From positions 1 to 64,000 of the forward strand of contig NZ_QGGL01000008.1 in the NCBI RefSeq assembly GCF_003148565.1: a DNA stretch of 64,000 nucleotides, written 5' to 3'. The stretch is from Tumebacillus permanentifrigoris (GTDB lineage: Bacteria > Bacillota > Bacilli > Tumebacillales > Tumebacillaceae). This document shows positions 43,944-52,412 of this stretch, piece by piece. The translations under genes were made by a program, and so were the position numbers. Under the pieces are notes generated by a model. That model saw only the letters and a program-made list of their open reading frames with translations. It did no database searches and was not told where the DNA came from. Numbering within the stretch: position 1 is the first letter of the stretch; every line of letters begins with the position of its first letter.

Positions 43944-44744
43944 TTGTTGTTTGTGGATTATCACACGCATCATGAGCGCTGTGGTCACGCGGTCGGTGCG
44001 TTAGAAGAGTATATTGAAGCTGCGATGGCAAAAGGCTTGAAGGAGATTGGCTTGAGCGATCACCAGCCATTGCTGCATGTGCCGCATATCGAGGGCTCGG
44101 CGATGCGGATGGAGGAAATGCCCGGGTATGTGGAGGAAGCGTTGGCCTTGCAACGGAAGTATCGGGGGCAGATCGACGTGAAGGTCGGGCTGGAAGCCGA
44201 TTGGGTGGAAGGCTATGGGGAGACGGTGCGGGACTTGTTGGCGAAGTATCCGTTCGACTATGTGATCGGGTCGGTGCATTTCTTGGGGGACTGGGACCAC
44301 ACGAACAGCGCGGAATTGGAGCGTTGGGAGGGGCGGGATGTGTATGAGACGTATGTCGAGTACTACCGCCAAGTGCAGTTGGCCGCAGCGAGTCGGTTGT
44401 TCGACATCATCGGGCATCTGGATGTGATCAAGCGCTTTGGTCGGAAGCCGGAGCGCAGCGTGGAGGATCTGCTGGAGCAGACGGTGGTGGCAGCGCGGGA
44501 TGCGGGTGTGTGCGTGGAAGTCAATGCGTCGGGCCTGCGCTATCCGTGTGCGGAGCAGTTTCCAAGCGTGCGGGTGCTGGAGATGATGAAGTCGCACGGA
44601 GTGCCGCTGACGGTCGGGTCTGATGCGCATCAGCCGGGATTTGTGGCGGAGGGCTTTGCGACGGTGTACGCGTTGTTGAAACAGGTCGGATTCACGCATG
44701 TGCACGGGTTTACAGGACGCAAGCGCTATGAGATCGAGTTGTAA
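43944..44744 (+). CDS. Histidinol-phosphatase, PHP family
   Basis: This enzyme dephosphorylates histidinol phosphate, the step missing from the his operon at 25962-32565. The 266-residue PHP-domain protein has the metal motifs DYHTHHERCGHA, GLSDHQPL, GLEADW, IGSVHFL, DIIGHLDVIKRFG and VGSDAHQPG, all of which fit HisJ/HisK proteins. A GAGGAGG at 43928-43934 favours TTG 43944 (spacing 9) over ATG 43935, which abuts it. It is monocistronic with its own promoter. HisJ and HisK are both used as names, so no symbol is fixed. Confidence 0.88.
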   Translation: MLFVDYHTHHERCGHAVGALEEYIEAAMAKGLKEIGLSDHQPLLHVPHIEGSAMRMEEMPGYVEEALALQRKYRGQIDVKVGLEADWVEGYGETVRDLLAKYPFDYVIGSVHFLGDWDHTNSAELERWEGRDVYETYVEYYRQVQLAAASRLFDIIGHLDVIKRFGRKPERSVEDLLEQTVVAARDAGVCVEVNASGLRYPCAEQFPSVRVLEMMKSHGVPLTVGSDAHQPGFVAEGFATVYALLKQVGFTHVHGFTGRKRYEIEL

Positions 44745-44774
44745 AAAACGAATCGACTAAGACATTCGATTCGC
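44744..44774 (-). terminator. Minus-strand hairpin after the histidinol-phosphatase gene
   Basis: CGAATCGA (44749-44756) pairs with TCGATTCG (44766-44773). The A-run on the left becomes T6 on the minus strand, so it would stop leftward transcripts. It has no T-run on the plus side. Confidence 0.6.
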
Positions 44775-44846
44775 GATTCGCATGCACATCGTTGTGCAGG
44801 GTCGGGAGTATTTCGCTGGCCTTGTGATCGCGTTGGGAAAAAGGTG

Positions 44847-44880
44847 ACACCCCTGCCAGTGAAGGCAGGGGTGTTTTTTG
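44847..44880. terminator. Terminator downstream of the Gln-rich protein gene
   Basis: ACACCCCTGCC (44847-44857) pairs perfectly with GGCAGGGGTGT (44864-44874), with six T on the right and A5GG on the left. It could serve both strands. Confidence 0.85.
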
Positions 44881-44943
44881 TTGCCGTATTTCTGTGGCGT
44901 GTGCGAGGTGTTACTCTTGTTTTTGAAGCGTGTGTGCGAGGTG

Positions 44944-46395
44944 TTACTCTTGCTTTTGTTGCTTGTCGGACTGTGTCATGGCTTGCTGTGGGAAGTAGCC
45001 CATGCCGTTGGTGCCCGGGATCGTGTTCGGGAGCAGGGTGTTGCCTTGACCGTCGATCAGGTTGAGCTCGCCGATCTGTCCAGCTTCCACGGTGTACTTC
45101 TGCATGGCAGCAGCACCGGCTTTCGGGTGTACAGGGCCTTTGTTTTTCTTGGACTTTTTGCCTTGCTTGTTGCTCTGCTCACCGATGGAGCCGACTTCGG
45201 CGTTGAAACACTGCTGCGCATCTTGGCGCTTCTGTTTTTGGACAGAGCTGGATGCGAAGCTTTGATTCTGTGATGCGGAGCCTTGTTGATTTTGTTGTTG
45301 CTGTTGCTGGGAATCTCCGATGGAACCGGCTTCCGTGTTAAACGCTTGCTGAGCGTCTTGGCGCATCTGTTGCTGAATGGAACTGTTGGCGAAGTTCTGG
45401 TCCTGAGAACTTTGCTGGTTTTGCTGGTTTTGCTGGCCTTGTTGGCCCTGCTGTTGGTTTTGTTGCTGTTGATTGCCGTTGCCGATGGAGCCTGCTTCCG
45501 TGGAGAAGGCTTGCTCTGCATTGGCTCGAGACTGTTGTTGTACGGTGGAGTTCGCGAAAGTCTGGCTGTTTTGCTGGCCTTGTTGTTGCTGTTTTTGCTG
45601 CGTTTGTTGTTGCTGGCCTTGCGAGGAACTGTTGCCGATCGAGCCTACTTCTGCGTTGTACGCGCGTTGGGCTTTGGCATGCAACAGCGAAACTTGTTGC
45701 ACGAAACTCGATTGGGAAGCTTGATCGCCCATCGTACCAACTTCCGTGGAGAAGGCTTGTTGCTGTTGTGCGGACATTTGCGCTTGGTTCTGGGGTTGCT
45801 GGTTCTGTTGGGCCTGCTGGCCTTGTTGACCTTGCTGCTGGTTGTTTTCGTCGAACAGCGCGCTCATGAGACCCATGCCGAACTGGTCGATTTTTTCGCC
45901 CAATTTTTCGAGCGGACCATCTTGGTTCTGCTGACCCTGTTGTTGCGCGTTCTGAGCCTGTTGCTGGTATTGCGGTTGTTGCTGACTTTGAGCTTGCATT
46001 CCGCCTTGCTGTTGTTGCTGATTTTGCGACTGCTGACCACCTTGTTGTTGCGGTTGCGCGTTCTCACCGATGGAGCCGATCTCGTAGCTGGTGTTGTGCA
46101 GCGTACCATCTTGCTGACGAGCACGGATCGGAGCCGGGATGCGTTGCTGACCCAGTTGGCCCTGTTGGCCTTGTTGCTGGCCGTATTGGGCATCGAGATC
46201 CCCCATCGTACCTACCTCAGAACCAAAAGCTGCTTGCGAGTTGGTCGGACGCTGACGGTTCGTACCACGCATGGTTGCGTTGGACTGGTTGCCAGCTGCT
46301 GCGTTGTACACCCCATTGCGATGCACGAAGTAGTACCACGCATAAAAGAGCACACCGATGACGACCACAGCAATGATAAACCCTGCTAATGTCAT
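44944..46395 (-). CDS. Membrane-anchored Gln/Asn-rich protein with repeated E-x-G-x-x-G motif
   Basis: The 483-residue protein starts at ATG 46395 behind GGGGGTGAG. One N-terminal TM segment (about 4-26, AGFIIAVVVIGVLFYAWYYFV) is followed by a disordered Gln/Asn tract. Eight copies of [FY]xxE[VAI]G[STQ][IM]G[DNE] stand in order: SEVGTMGD, YEIGSIGE, TEVGTMGD, AEVGSIGN, TEAGSIGN, TEAGSIGD, AEVGSIGE, VEAGQIGE. The last three or four sit in a longer unit FA[NS]SS[VI]Q[QK]QxRxDAQQ[AC]F. A basic patch (KQGKKSKKNKGP) precedes the final copy. I recognise no family; a surface or spore-layer scaffold is only a guess. Neighbours are unrelated, and it is its own transcript. Confidence 0.8.
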   Translation of the reverse strand: MTLAGFIIAVVVIGVLFYAWYYFVHRNGVYNAAAGNQSNATMRGTNRQRPTNSQAAFGSEVGTMGDLDAQYGQQQGQQGQLGQQRIPAPIRARQQDGTLHNTSYEIGSIGENAQPQQQGGQQSQNQQQQQGGMQAQSQQQPQYQQQAQNAQQQGQQNQDGPLEKLGEKIDQFGMGLMSALFDENNQQQGQQGQQAQQNQQPQNQAQMSAQQQQAFSTEVGTMGDQASQSSFVQQVSLLHAKAQRAYNAEVGSIGNSSSQGQQQQTQQKQQQQGQQNSQTFANSTVQQQSRANAEQAFSTEAGSIGNGNQQQQNQQQGQQGQQNQQNQQSSQDQNFANSSIQQQMRQDAQQAFNTEAGSIGDSQQQQQQNQQGSASQNQSFASSSVQKQKRQDAQQCFNAEVGSIGEQSNKQGKKSKKNKGPVHPKAGAAAMQKYTVEAGQIGELNLIDGQGNTLLPNTIPGTNGMGYFPQQAMTQSDKQQKQE

Positions 46396-46568
46396 AGTTA
46401 GCTCACCCCCCTGTGCTCTATTGTGGCTCGAATGGAGGGGGGCATGTGTAGTAAAAAAGCCCAACTGAAATGGAGCCTGTTCGCGGTACTTAGCTGGACC
46501 TCAAGGTGGCACGTTGACGGCTCCTCGCAACACTCGCGCAGGATCGAGCGATTTCGCTTTCATAAGTG

Positions 46569-46598
46569 TTGATTGCAGGATTGGTTTTGCTCTATCAT
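46569..46598 (+). promoter_or_regulatory. Putative rocB promoter beside a hairpin
   Basis: TTGATT (46569-46574) and TATCAT (46593-46598) are 18 bases apart. Just before it, CAACACT (46528-46534) pairs with AGTGTTG (46565-46571), enclosing GCGATTTCGC, so the -35 overlaps the right arm of an inverted repeat. The remaining gap 46396-46568 holds no ORF I can support. Confidence 0.45.
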
Positions 46599-46637
46599 TA
46601 GATTATCGTATTTTCTGAAATGAGAAGGGGTGTGCAG

Positions 46638-48263
46638 ATGACGGAGAAGTGGACGTCTAGCGAGGGGATGCGACAATTGCTCGGAGAGTTGATCGCCATT
46701 CCCAGCGTGACCGGGTCACCAGCCGAAGTGGAGCTGGCGAAAACGGTCGTGGAGAAGTTACAGGAACTGCCCTATTTTCAAGCGCACCCAGACCAGACAA
46801 CGCTACACCCGACCGGGGATGGGCGTTTTTTTGTAACTGCCTTGGTGAAAAAAGCGCCGGAGACGCGCAAAACGGTCGTGCTGGTCAGTCACTTCGACGT
46901 GGTGGACGTACAGGATTTCGGGGAGTGGAAGGGACAGGCGTTTGCAGCAGAAGCGCTGACGAAGCAGTTCTACGCACAAAAAGACTCCTTGCCCGCGCCC
47001 GTGCAACTGGACATGGCGAACGGAGAGTGGCTGTTCGGACGCGGTTCGATGGATATGAAATGCGGACTGACGATGCACATGGCGCTCATCGAACGCGCTT
47101 GCCACGGTGAATTTGAGGGGAACTTGCTGTTGCTGACGGTGCCAGACGAGGAAGTGAACTCGGTGGGGATGCGGGCGGCCGTCCCCAAACTGCTGGAATT
47201 GGCGGAGACGTATGGGCTGGACTACCAAGTCGTGCTGAATTCAGAGCCGATGTTCAACACAGAGCCAGGTGACGACCGCAAGTTTGTGTACACAGGATCG
47301 ATCGGCAAAATTCTGCCGGGGTTCTTCTGCGTGGGCAAGGAGACGCACGTGGGCGAGCCGCTGTCCGGGCTCAACGCGAACCTGATGACGTCGTTCGTCA
47401 CCTGCGAGATGGAGTTAGCCACCGAGTTCTGCCAGCGCTACGGCAACGAAGTGACGCCGCCTCCGACAGCGCTGGTACAGAAAGATCTGAAGACGGAATA
47501 CAATGTCCAAGTCTCCCATCGCGGTGTCGCGCTGTACAACTTGTTCGTGCTCAACCAGCCTTTGGATGAGCTCGTGCAGACCCTGCGGCAAACGGCGGAG
47601 CGGGCGGCAGAAAAAATCGCAGCCCAACATGCGGCCCGCTCACGTGCGTATGCAGAAGTGACCGGAACGGAGGCGCACGCGTTTACGGTGCAGGTGCTGA
47701 CGTTTGCCGAGTTGATCGAGCAAGCCGTTCGACTGCATGGGCGCGAACGGGTGGAAGCGGTGCAGGCCCGCGTGTTCGGGCGCGAGCAACGCACTGATGA
47801 CAGGACGGCGACGATCGAGCTGGTCGACGCCATCGCGGAGCTGTGTCGATCAGCAGGCCCGATGATCGTGCTGTTTTTTGCACCGCCGTTCTACCCAGCG
47901 GTCAACGCGAGCGAGCATCCGCGCATCCAACGCGTGTTGCCGGAGTTGCTCAGCTTCGCGCAACGGGAATACGGTGTGGAGTTCGAGACGATCAATTACT
48001 TTGCAGGCATCTCCGACCTGAGCTATGTCGGGTTGCAATACCCGATGGAGTCGCTCGCCGGCCTCGTCGCCAACATGCCGCTCTGGGAGCGTGGGTATAC
48101 GCTGCCGTTGCCAGAGTTGCAGGCGCTGGATGTGCCCGTGTTGAACCTCGGGCCGATCGGACGCGACGCACACAAATGGACGGAGCGTCTGGAAACGGAG
48201 TTTGCGTTCGAGACGTTGCCCGCGCTGTTGCGTCAGACGGTGCATCTGCTGTTGCAGGAGTGA
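46638..48263 (+). CDS. rocB: RocB-like M20 family peptidase
   Basis: The 541-residue M20/M28-type metallohydrolase matches the layout of B. subtilis RocB, an arginine-catabolism gene product of unclear reaction. It begins MTEKWTSSEGMRQLLGELIAIPSVTGSPAEVELAKTV and has the metal-ligand stretches VSHFDVVDV, FGRGSMDMKCGLTMHMALIE and TVPDEEVNSVGMRAAV, with a final PIGRDAHKWTERL. ATG 46638 follows AGAAGGGGTG; ATG 46620 lies before that site. It stands alone, without other roc genes. The reaction is inferred from family only. Confidence 0.82.
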   Translation: MTEKWTSSEGMRQLLGELIAIPSVTGSPAEVELAKTVVEKLQELPYFQAHPDQTTLHPTGDGRFFVTALVKKAPETRKTVVLVSHFDVVDVQDFGEWKGQAFAAEALTKQFYAQKDSLPAPVQLDMANGEWLFGRGSMDMKCGLTMHMALIERACHGEFEGNLLLLTVPDEEVNSVGMRAAVPKLLELAETYGLDYQVVLNSEPMFNTEPGDDRKFVYTGSIGKILPGFFCVGKETHVGEPLSGLNANLMTSFVTCEMELATEFCQRYGNEVTPPPTALVQKDLKTEYNVQVSHRGVALYNLFVLNQPLDELVQTLRQTAERAAEKIAAQHAARSRAYAEVTGTEAHAFTVQVLTFAELIEQAVRLHGRERVEAVQARVFGREQRTDDRTATIELVDAIAELCRSAGPMIVLFFAPPFYPAVNASEHPRIQRVLPELLSFAQREYGVEFETINYFAGISDLSYVGLQYPMESLAGLVANMPLWERGYTLPLPELQALDVPVLNLGPIGRDAHKWTERLETEFAFETLPALLRQTVHLLLQE

Positions 48264-48268
48264 ACATG

Positions 48269-48300
48269 AAAAAAGTCCACTTCCCGTCGGAGTGGACTGT
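48269..48300. terminator. Terminator between rocB and the DUF3501 gene
   Basis: AGTCCACT (48274-48281) pairs with AGTGGACT (48291-48298). The A6 run on the left gives T6 for the minus-strand genes; on the plus strand the T-run is weak. Confidence 0.7.
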
Positions 48301-48319
48301 TCATCGTGGGCGATTATCG

Positions 48320-48907
48320 TTACGCGAGGTCCTTCGCCAGCGACGCGATGTGGTCAGCGCCGAGCGGAGCTTCGAGGGAGAGATTCGGGTGATCGAGGAT
48401 CACGCGGACGTTCTCGTGCTCGTAGGAGCCATTCGTGAGGTACGCCTTCGCCGTGCTGGTCAGCGGGAATTTCAGGTAGTGCACAGCAGTCGTGAAGTCG
48501 CGATCATCGTGCTCCTCCTCAAATACCGCCTGCAGCTTCTCGTCACCGACTTGCAGGAACAAGTGATGCTCGATGCCCTTGAGCTCGGTCAGCCTCTGTG
48601 ACAGGCGCTCTTGGTTGTCGATCTCGATGAACAGCGTTGCCGACAACTCGTCGTCTCCCGGAAGCATGCCGGAGTAGATGTCGATGTACTCGTCGAGTTC
48701 CTTCGGATCGCTCAGGTCTTCGTTGTGTGTCAACTCTTGAATCTGGAACAACACGGTCTGACGGTTTTCAAACAGGATCGAAATGTCGGTGCCAAGCTTC
48801 ATCCGACGCGACTTTTTGTACTGGATCATTTTCTGTAGATACTCGTCGCGGCCTTGGCGGTACGTCGGGAGCGCGACTAGGTCTTGGCGGGTGATTGTGG
48901 TTGCCAT
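48320..48907 (-). CDS. DUF3501 family protein
   Basis: The 195-residue cytoplasmic protein begins MATTITRQDLVALPTYRQGRDEYLQKMIQYKKSRRMKLGTDISILFENRQTV, the DUF3501 pattern. ATG 48907 follows GGAGGTGG. The family is often found next to rubrerythrin-type and Fe-S proteins, and here the rubrerythrin gene is directly upstream on the same strand, suggesting a shared oxidative-stress role. The biochemical function is unknown. A perfect inverted repeat lies in the 83-base space between the two genes. Confidence 0.8.
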   Translation of the reverse strand: MATTITRQDLVALPTYRQGRDEYLQKMIQYKKSRRMKLGTDISILFENRQTVLFQIQELTHNEDLSDPKELDEYIDIYSGMLPGDDELSATLFIEIDNQERLSQRLTELKGIEHHLFLQVGDEKLQAVFEEEHDDRDFTTAVHYLKFPLTSTAKAYLTNGSYEHENVRVILDHPNLSLEAPLGADHIASLAKDLA

Positions 48908-48941
48908 GAAAAATCCACCTCCGTTGCGATATGAATTGACC

Positions 48942-48966
48942 GTCCTGTACGTATGATGTACAGGAC
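48942..48966 (-). repeat. Inverted repeat between rubrerythrin and DUF3501 genes
   Basis: GTCCTGTAC (48942-48950) and GTACAGGAC (48958-48966) are perfect 9-base arms around a 7-base loop, with GAC/GTC extending the stem past one mismatch. On the minus strand no T-run follows, so it may be an RNA-stabilising or operator element and not a standard terminator. Confidence 0.55.
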
Positions 48967-48990
48967 AGTCGTTTTTACCCGAACTGTGTC

Positions 48991-49419
<429 letters not shown>

Positions 49420-49541
49420 GTGTTGTGGCCTCCTTATTGTGAACGTGTGTAATGAATCTAAACTTAGACTAACTCAACATTGCCAATTCAGTATGTAAGA
49501 CAACTCACATTTCGACAAATAAAGGGGATGAACGTGCCATT

Positions 49542-50525
49542 ATGAAGCGACCAGGTGACGATGTGAAGATTTTTTCCGGCTCGTCCAACCCGCAACTGGC
49601 GGAGGAAGTTTGCCACCTGCTCGGGCTCACGCTCGGCGATGCGATGATCTCGCGCTTTAAAAGCGGAGAGGTGCATGTCAACATCAAGGAAAGCGTGCGC
49701 GGGGCGGACGTCTATGTCATTCAATCCTTCTGCCACCCGGTCAATGAACACTTCGTCGAATTGATGGTCATGATCGACGCACTCAAGCGCTCCTCGGCCG
49801 GCATGATTAATGTCATCCTGCCGTACTATGGTTATGCACGACAGGAAAAGCAAGATTCGCCACGCGAACCGATCACGGCCAAGATGGTCGCCGATGTGCT
49901 CACCACCGTCGGGGCGGAGCGGATCATCACGATGGACTTGCATGCCGCCGCCATTCAGGGCTTTTTCAACATTCCGGTCGATCACATGACCGCTCTCGAT
50001 CTGATCGCCGATTATCTGCGCACCAAAGACCTCAGCAACGCGATCATCATCTCCCCAGATGCCGGGCGCGCCAAAACAGCCGAAAGGCTGGCCACCTATC
50101 TCGACCTGCCTGTCGCCTTGATGAACAAGCGCCGTCCCAAGCACAACGAAGCGGAGATTACGCATGTGATCGGGGAGGTTGAGGGCAAGGTACCGATTAT
50201 TATAGAAGACATGATCGACACCGGCGGCACGATCATCAAGGTCATTGAAAGCCTCGTGGAGCACGGGGCTCGCCCTGAAGTGTTGCTTGGCGCGACGCAT
50301 GCTATTTTTTCCGATCCCGCACATGAGCGACTCCAGCATCCGGCGATTCGCGAAGTGATCGTCACCGACACGTTCCCGATTCAGAACTTGCGGCTGCCGA
50401 AGCTCACGGTGCTGTCGAGCGCCCCGCTGTTTGCCGAAGCGATTCACCGCATCCACAACAATCGTTCGATGTCGATGCTTTTTGGCGAATCCAGCTATCA
50501 AGGGTCGGAAGCTGGCGAATCATGA
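49542..50525 (+). CDS. prs: Ribose-phosphate pyrophosphokinase, divergent paralogue
   Basis: The 327-residue protein is a class I PRPP synthetase by motifs KIFSGSSNPQLAEEVC, DLHAAAIQGFFNIPVDH, ISPDAGRAKTAERLA and the PRPP loop IIEDMIDTGGTIIK. The ATP/catalytic flap is unusual: RQEKQDSPREPITAK stands where RQDRKxRSREPITAK is typical, so specificity or regulation may differ. PRPP is the HisG substrate, and it lies in the his-yvc interval, suggesting a pathway-linked second copy. A purine-rich AAAGGGG is about 14 bases upstream of ATG 49542, a weak site. Confidence 0.88.
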   Translation: MKRPGDDVKIFSGSSNPQLAEEVCHLLGLTLGDAMISRFKSGEVHVNIKESVRGADVYVIQSFCHPVNEHFVELMVMIDALKRSSAGMINVILPYYGYARQEKQDSPREPITAKMVADVLTTVGAERIITMDLHAAAIQGFFNIPVDHMTALDLIADYLRTKDLSNAIIISPDAGRAKTAERLATYLDLPVALMNKRRPKHNEAEITHVIGEVEGKVPIIIEDMIDTGGTIIKVIESLVEHGARPEVLLGATHAIFSDPAHERLQHPAIREVIVTDTFPIQNLRLPKLTVLSSAPLFAEAIHRIHNNRSMSMLFGESSYQGSEAGES

Positions 50526-50541
50526 CACCCCCCTCCCCTTA

Positions 50542-50550
50542 TGGTATACT
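50542..50550 (+). promoter_or_regulatory. Extended -10 promoter of the TPR gene
   Basis: TGGTATACT at 50542-50550 is followed after 23 bases by GTG 50574 with AAGGAGGTGA between them. Confidence 0.5.
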
Positions 50551-50573
50551 CAGACCCAAGGAGGTGACCGCGC

Positions 50574-52286
50574 GTGGACCAACCGAAGAGCCAGAGACAG
50601 ATTAGCGGACGCAGCAACAACGTGATCCCGTTTCAGGTGGACGCCGCGTTTTACTTTGAACGGGCTGTGCACTACTTGGATCGACACGATCTCAAGAACG
50701 CACTCAAGAACTTTCGCAAGGCATCGGAACTGGAGCCGGGCAATCCGGTAAACCACTGCAACCTCGCGGGCATTCTCTCGGAGTTGGGCGAGTTTGAGCA
50801 GTCCAATGAGATCTTGCAAAAAATTCTAGGCGACATCGACCCGGACATGGTCGAATGTTATTTCTATATGGCGAACAACTACGCCAACCTCGGCAGTTAC
50901 GATCTCGCCGAGGAGTTTGCCGCACGCTATCTCGACGCAGAGCCGGAGGGCGAGTTTGCGTCAGATGCCGACGAGATGCTCCAGATCCTCGTGCAGGAAT
51001 TCGGTGGAGGCAAAGTCCTCCATGAACGCCGCGAACGCGAGGATCGCGAACAGCGCGATCATGACAACGCCCGCCAGCTCTTGGAGGAAGGCAAGTTTAT
51101 GGAAGCTGTGGAATATCTGGAGCAAGCCATTGCTGAGCATCCAGACTCCACCGCGCCGCGCAACAACTTGTCGCTGGCGTACTACTACTTAGGTGAGCTC
51201 GACAAAGCCATCGAGGCCGCACTGGCGGTGTTGGAGCGCGATGCAAGCAATGTGCATGCGCTGTGCAACCTCGCCGTGTTCTACCAGCATCTCGGCAAGC
51301 AAGAACAGATGCAGGAGATCCTCGAGTGCCTGCGCAAGCTCTACCCGCTGTACTTTGACCATACCTACAAACTGGCGACGACGATGGGCATCCTCGGGGA
51401 ACACACCGCCGCCTACCGCCTGTTCCGCCAACTGTTGCGCTGGAGCGACCGTCAGGACGCGCAGCTGTTGCACTGTGTGGCAGCAGCGGCGGCCAACCTC
51501 GGCTTCTATGAAAAAGCCGAACGGATCTGGGAGGAAGTCAAGGCGCTCGACCCTGAGTCGAAAGTCGCGGACTTTTTCGTCGCGCGCGTCCACGATGCCA
51601 TCCGGATCGGGCGGTTGATCCAACCGATCTCCTACCAGTACCACATCCCGTTCCAAGAGCAATTCAAGCAGATGAAGGTGCAGTTGCAGAGCGGCAAACT
51701 GGGCGCTTGGCACACCGACCCGATGGTGCGCTCCTCGCTGTTCTGGGCTTTGCGGCACGGGGACGGGGAGACCAAGCGCCAAGTGATCCAAGCCTTTGCG
51801 CTGATCGCTGACAAGGAAGTCGAGCACGCCCTGCGCGAGTTTGTGAAGGACCCGTATGAGAGCGACCAATTGAAGCGCCATGCGCTGTACGTCTTGCGCC
51901 ATATGGGAGCGGAGGGTCCGTTCCATGTGCATTTGGAGCAGGAGGAACACTTGTGGCGCGTGCAATCGATGCCGCAGGATGATCTGCTCACACTCCGTCC
52001 CGAGTGGCAAGAAGTGTTGGACGGAGCTGTCTCGCAGCTGAGCGCCGCCTATGGTGACGAGTCCTGCCTGCAAGCGCGAGAACTCTGGACGCAGTACTTG
52101 CATCGCACGTTCTGCGCACCGCCGCGCATCGGCAAGACGATGGCGTGGTCGGCCGCTCTGGAGTACACCGTGTTGCGCCGGATGGGGGTAAAAGTCACCC
52201 AGTCCGAAGTCGCCGCTCGCTATGGTGTGAATTCGGGCTCTGTGTCGAAGATCTCCCGCATGCTCACCGAACGTGAGGAATTGTAG
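50574..52286 (+). CDS. TPR-repeat protein (YvcD-like) with C-terminal HTH-like segment
   Basis: The 570-residue soluble protein has tetratricopeptide repeats over about 25-290 (AVHYLDRHDLKNALKNFRKASELEPGNPVNHCNLAGILSELGEFEQS; AVEYLEQAIAEHPDSTAPRNNLSLAYYYLGELDKAIEAAL). A middle region of helical repeats follows, and the tail VTQSEVAARYGVNSGSVSKISRMLTEREEL looks like a helix-turn-helix. GTG 50574 is placed by AAGGAGGTGA seven bases before. B. subtilis yvcD, also TPR, lies just before trxB, so position supports orthology. The partner and role are unknown. Confidence 0.78.
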   Translation: MDQPKSQRQISGRSNNVIPFQVDAAFYFERAVHYLDRHDLKNALKNFRKASELEPGNPVNHCNLAGILSELGEFEQSNEILQKILGDIDPDMVECYFYMANNYANLGSYDLAEEFAARYLDAEPEGEFASDADEMLQILVQEFGGGKVLHERREREDREQRDHDNARQLLEEGKFMEAVEYLEQAIAEHPDSTAPRNNLSLAYYYLGELDKAIEAALAVLERDASNVHALCNLAVFYQHLGKQEQMQEILECLRKLYPLYFDHTYKLATTMGILGEHTAAYRLFRQLLRWSDRQDAQLLHCVAAAAANLGFYEKAERIWEEVKALDPESKVADFFVARVHDAIRIGRLIQPISYQYHIPFQEQFKQMKVQLQSGKLGAWHTDPMVRSSLFWALRHGDGETKRQVIQAFALIADKEVEHALREFVKDPYESDQLKRHALYVLRHMGAEGPFHVHLEQEEHLWRVQSMPQDDLLTLRPEWQEVLDGAVSQLSAAYGDESCLQARELWTQYLHRTFCAPPRIGKTMAWSAALEYTVLRRMGVKVTQSEVAARYGVNSGSVSKISRMLTEREEL

Positions 52287-52325
52287 CTATCATCACATCA
52301 CTTCAATATCAATGAAGATATACTT

Positions 52326-52358
52326 AAGGGCAGAGAGGATGAACTCTCTGCCCTTTTT
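52326..52358 (+). terminator. Terminator after the TPR gene
   Basis: AGGGCAGAGAG (52327-52337) pairs perfectly with CTCTCTGCCCT (52344-52354), then a T-run. Confidence 0.9.
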
Positions 52359-52412
52359 CGCATACTACGAGAACGAGAACTTTTCGTTTCTTTTATAGGA
52401 GGTACTTAGAAA

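Noticed and set aside
44944-46395. Gamma-type small acid-soluble spore protein
   Set aside because: The Gln/Asn-rich repeats and [FY]xTE pattern are reminiscent, but the length, the N-terminal TM helix and the E-x-G-x-x-G motif do not fit that family.
46490-46530. T-box-like string AAGGTGGCAC before rocB
   Set aside because: Only a partial match to AGGGTGGnACCGCG, no specifier stem or antiterminator, and too little space upstream for a T-box leader.
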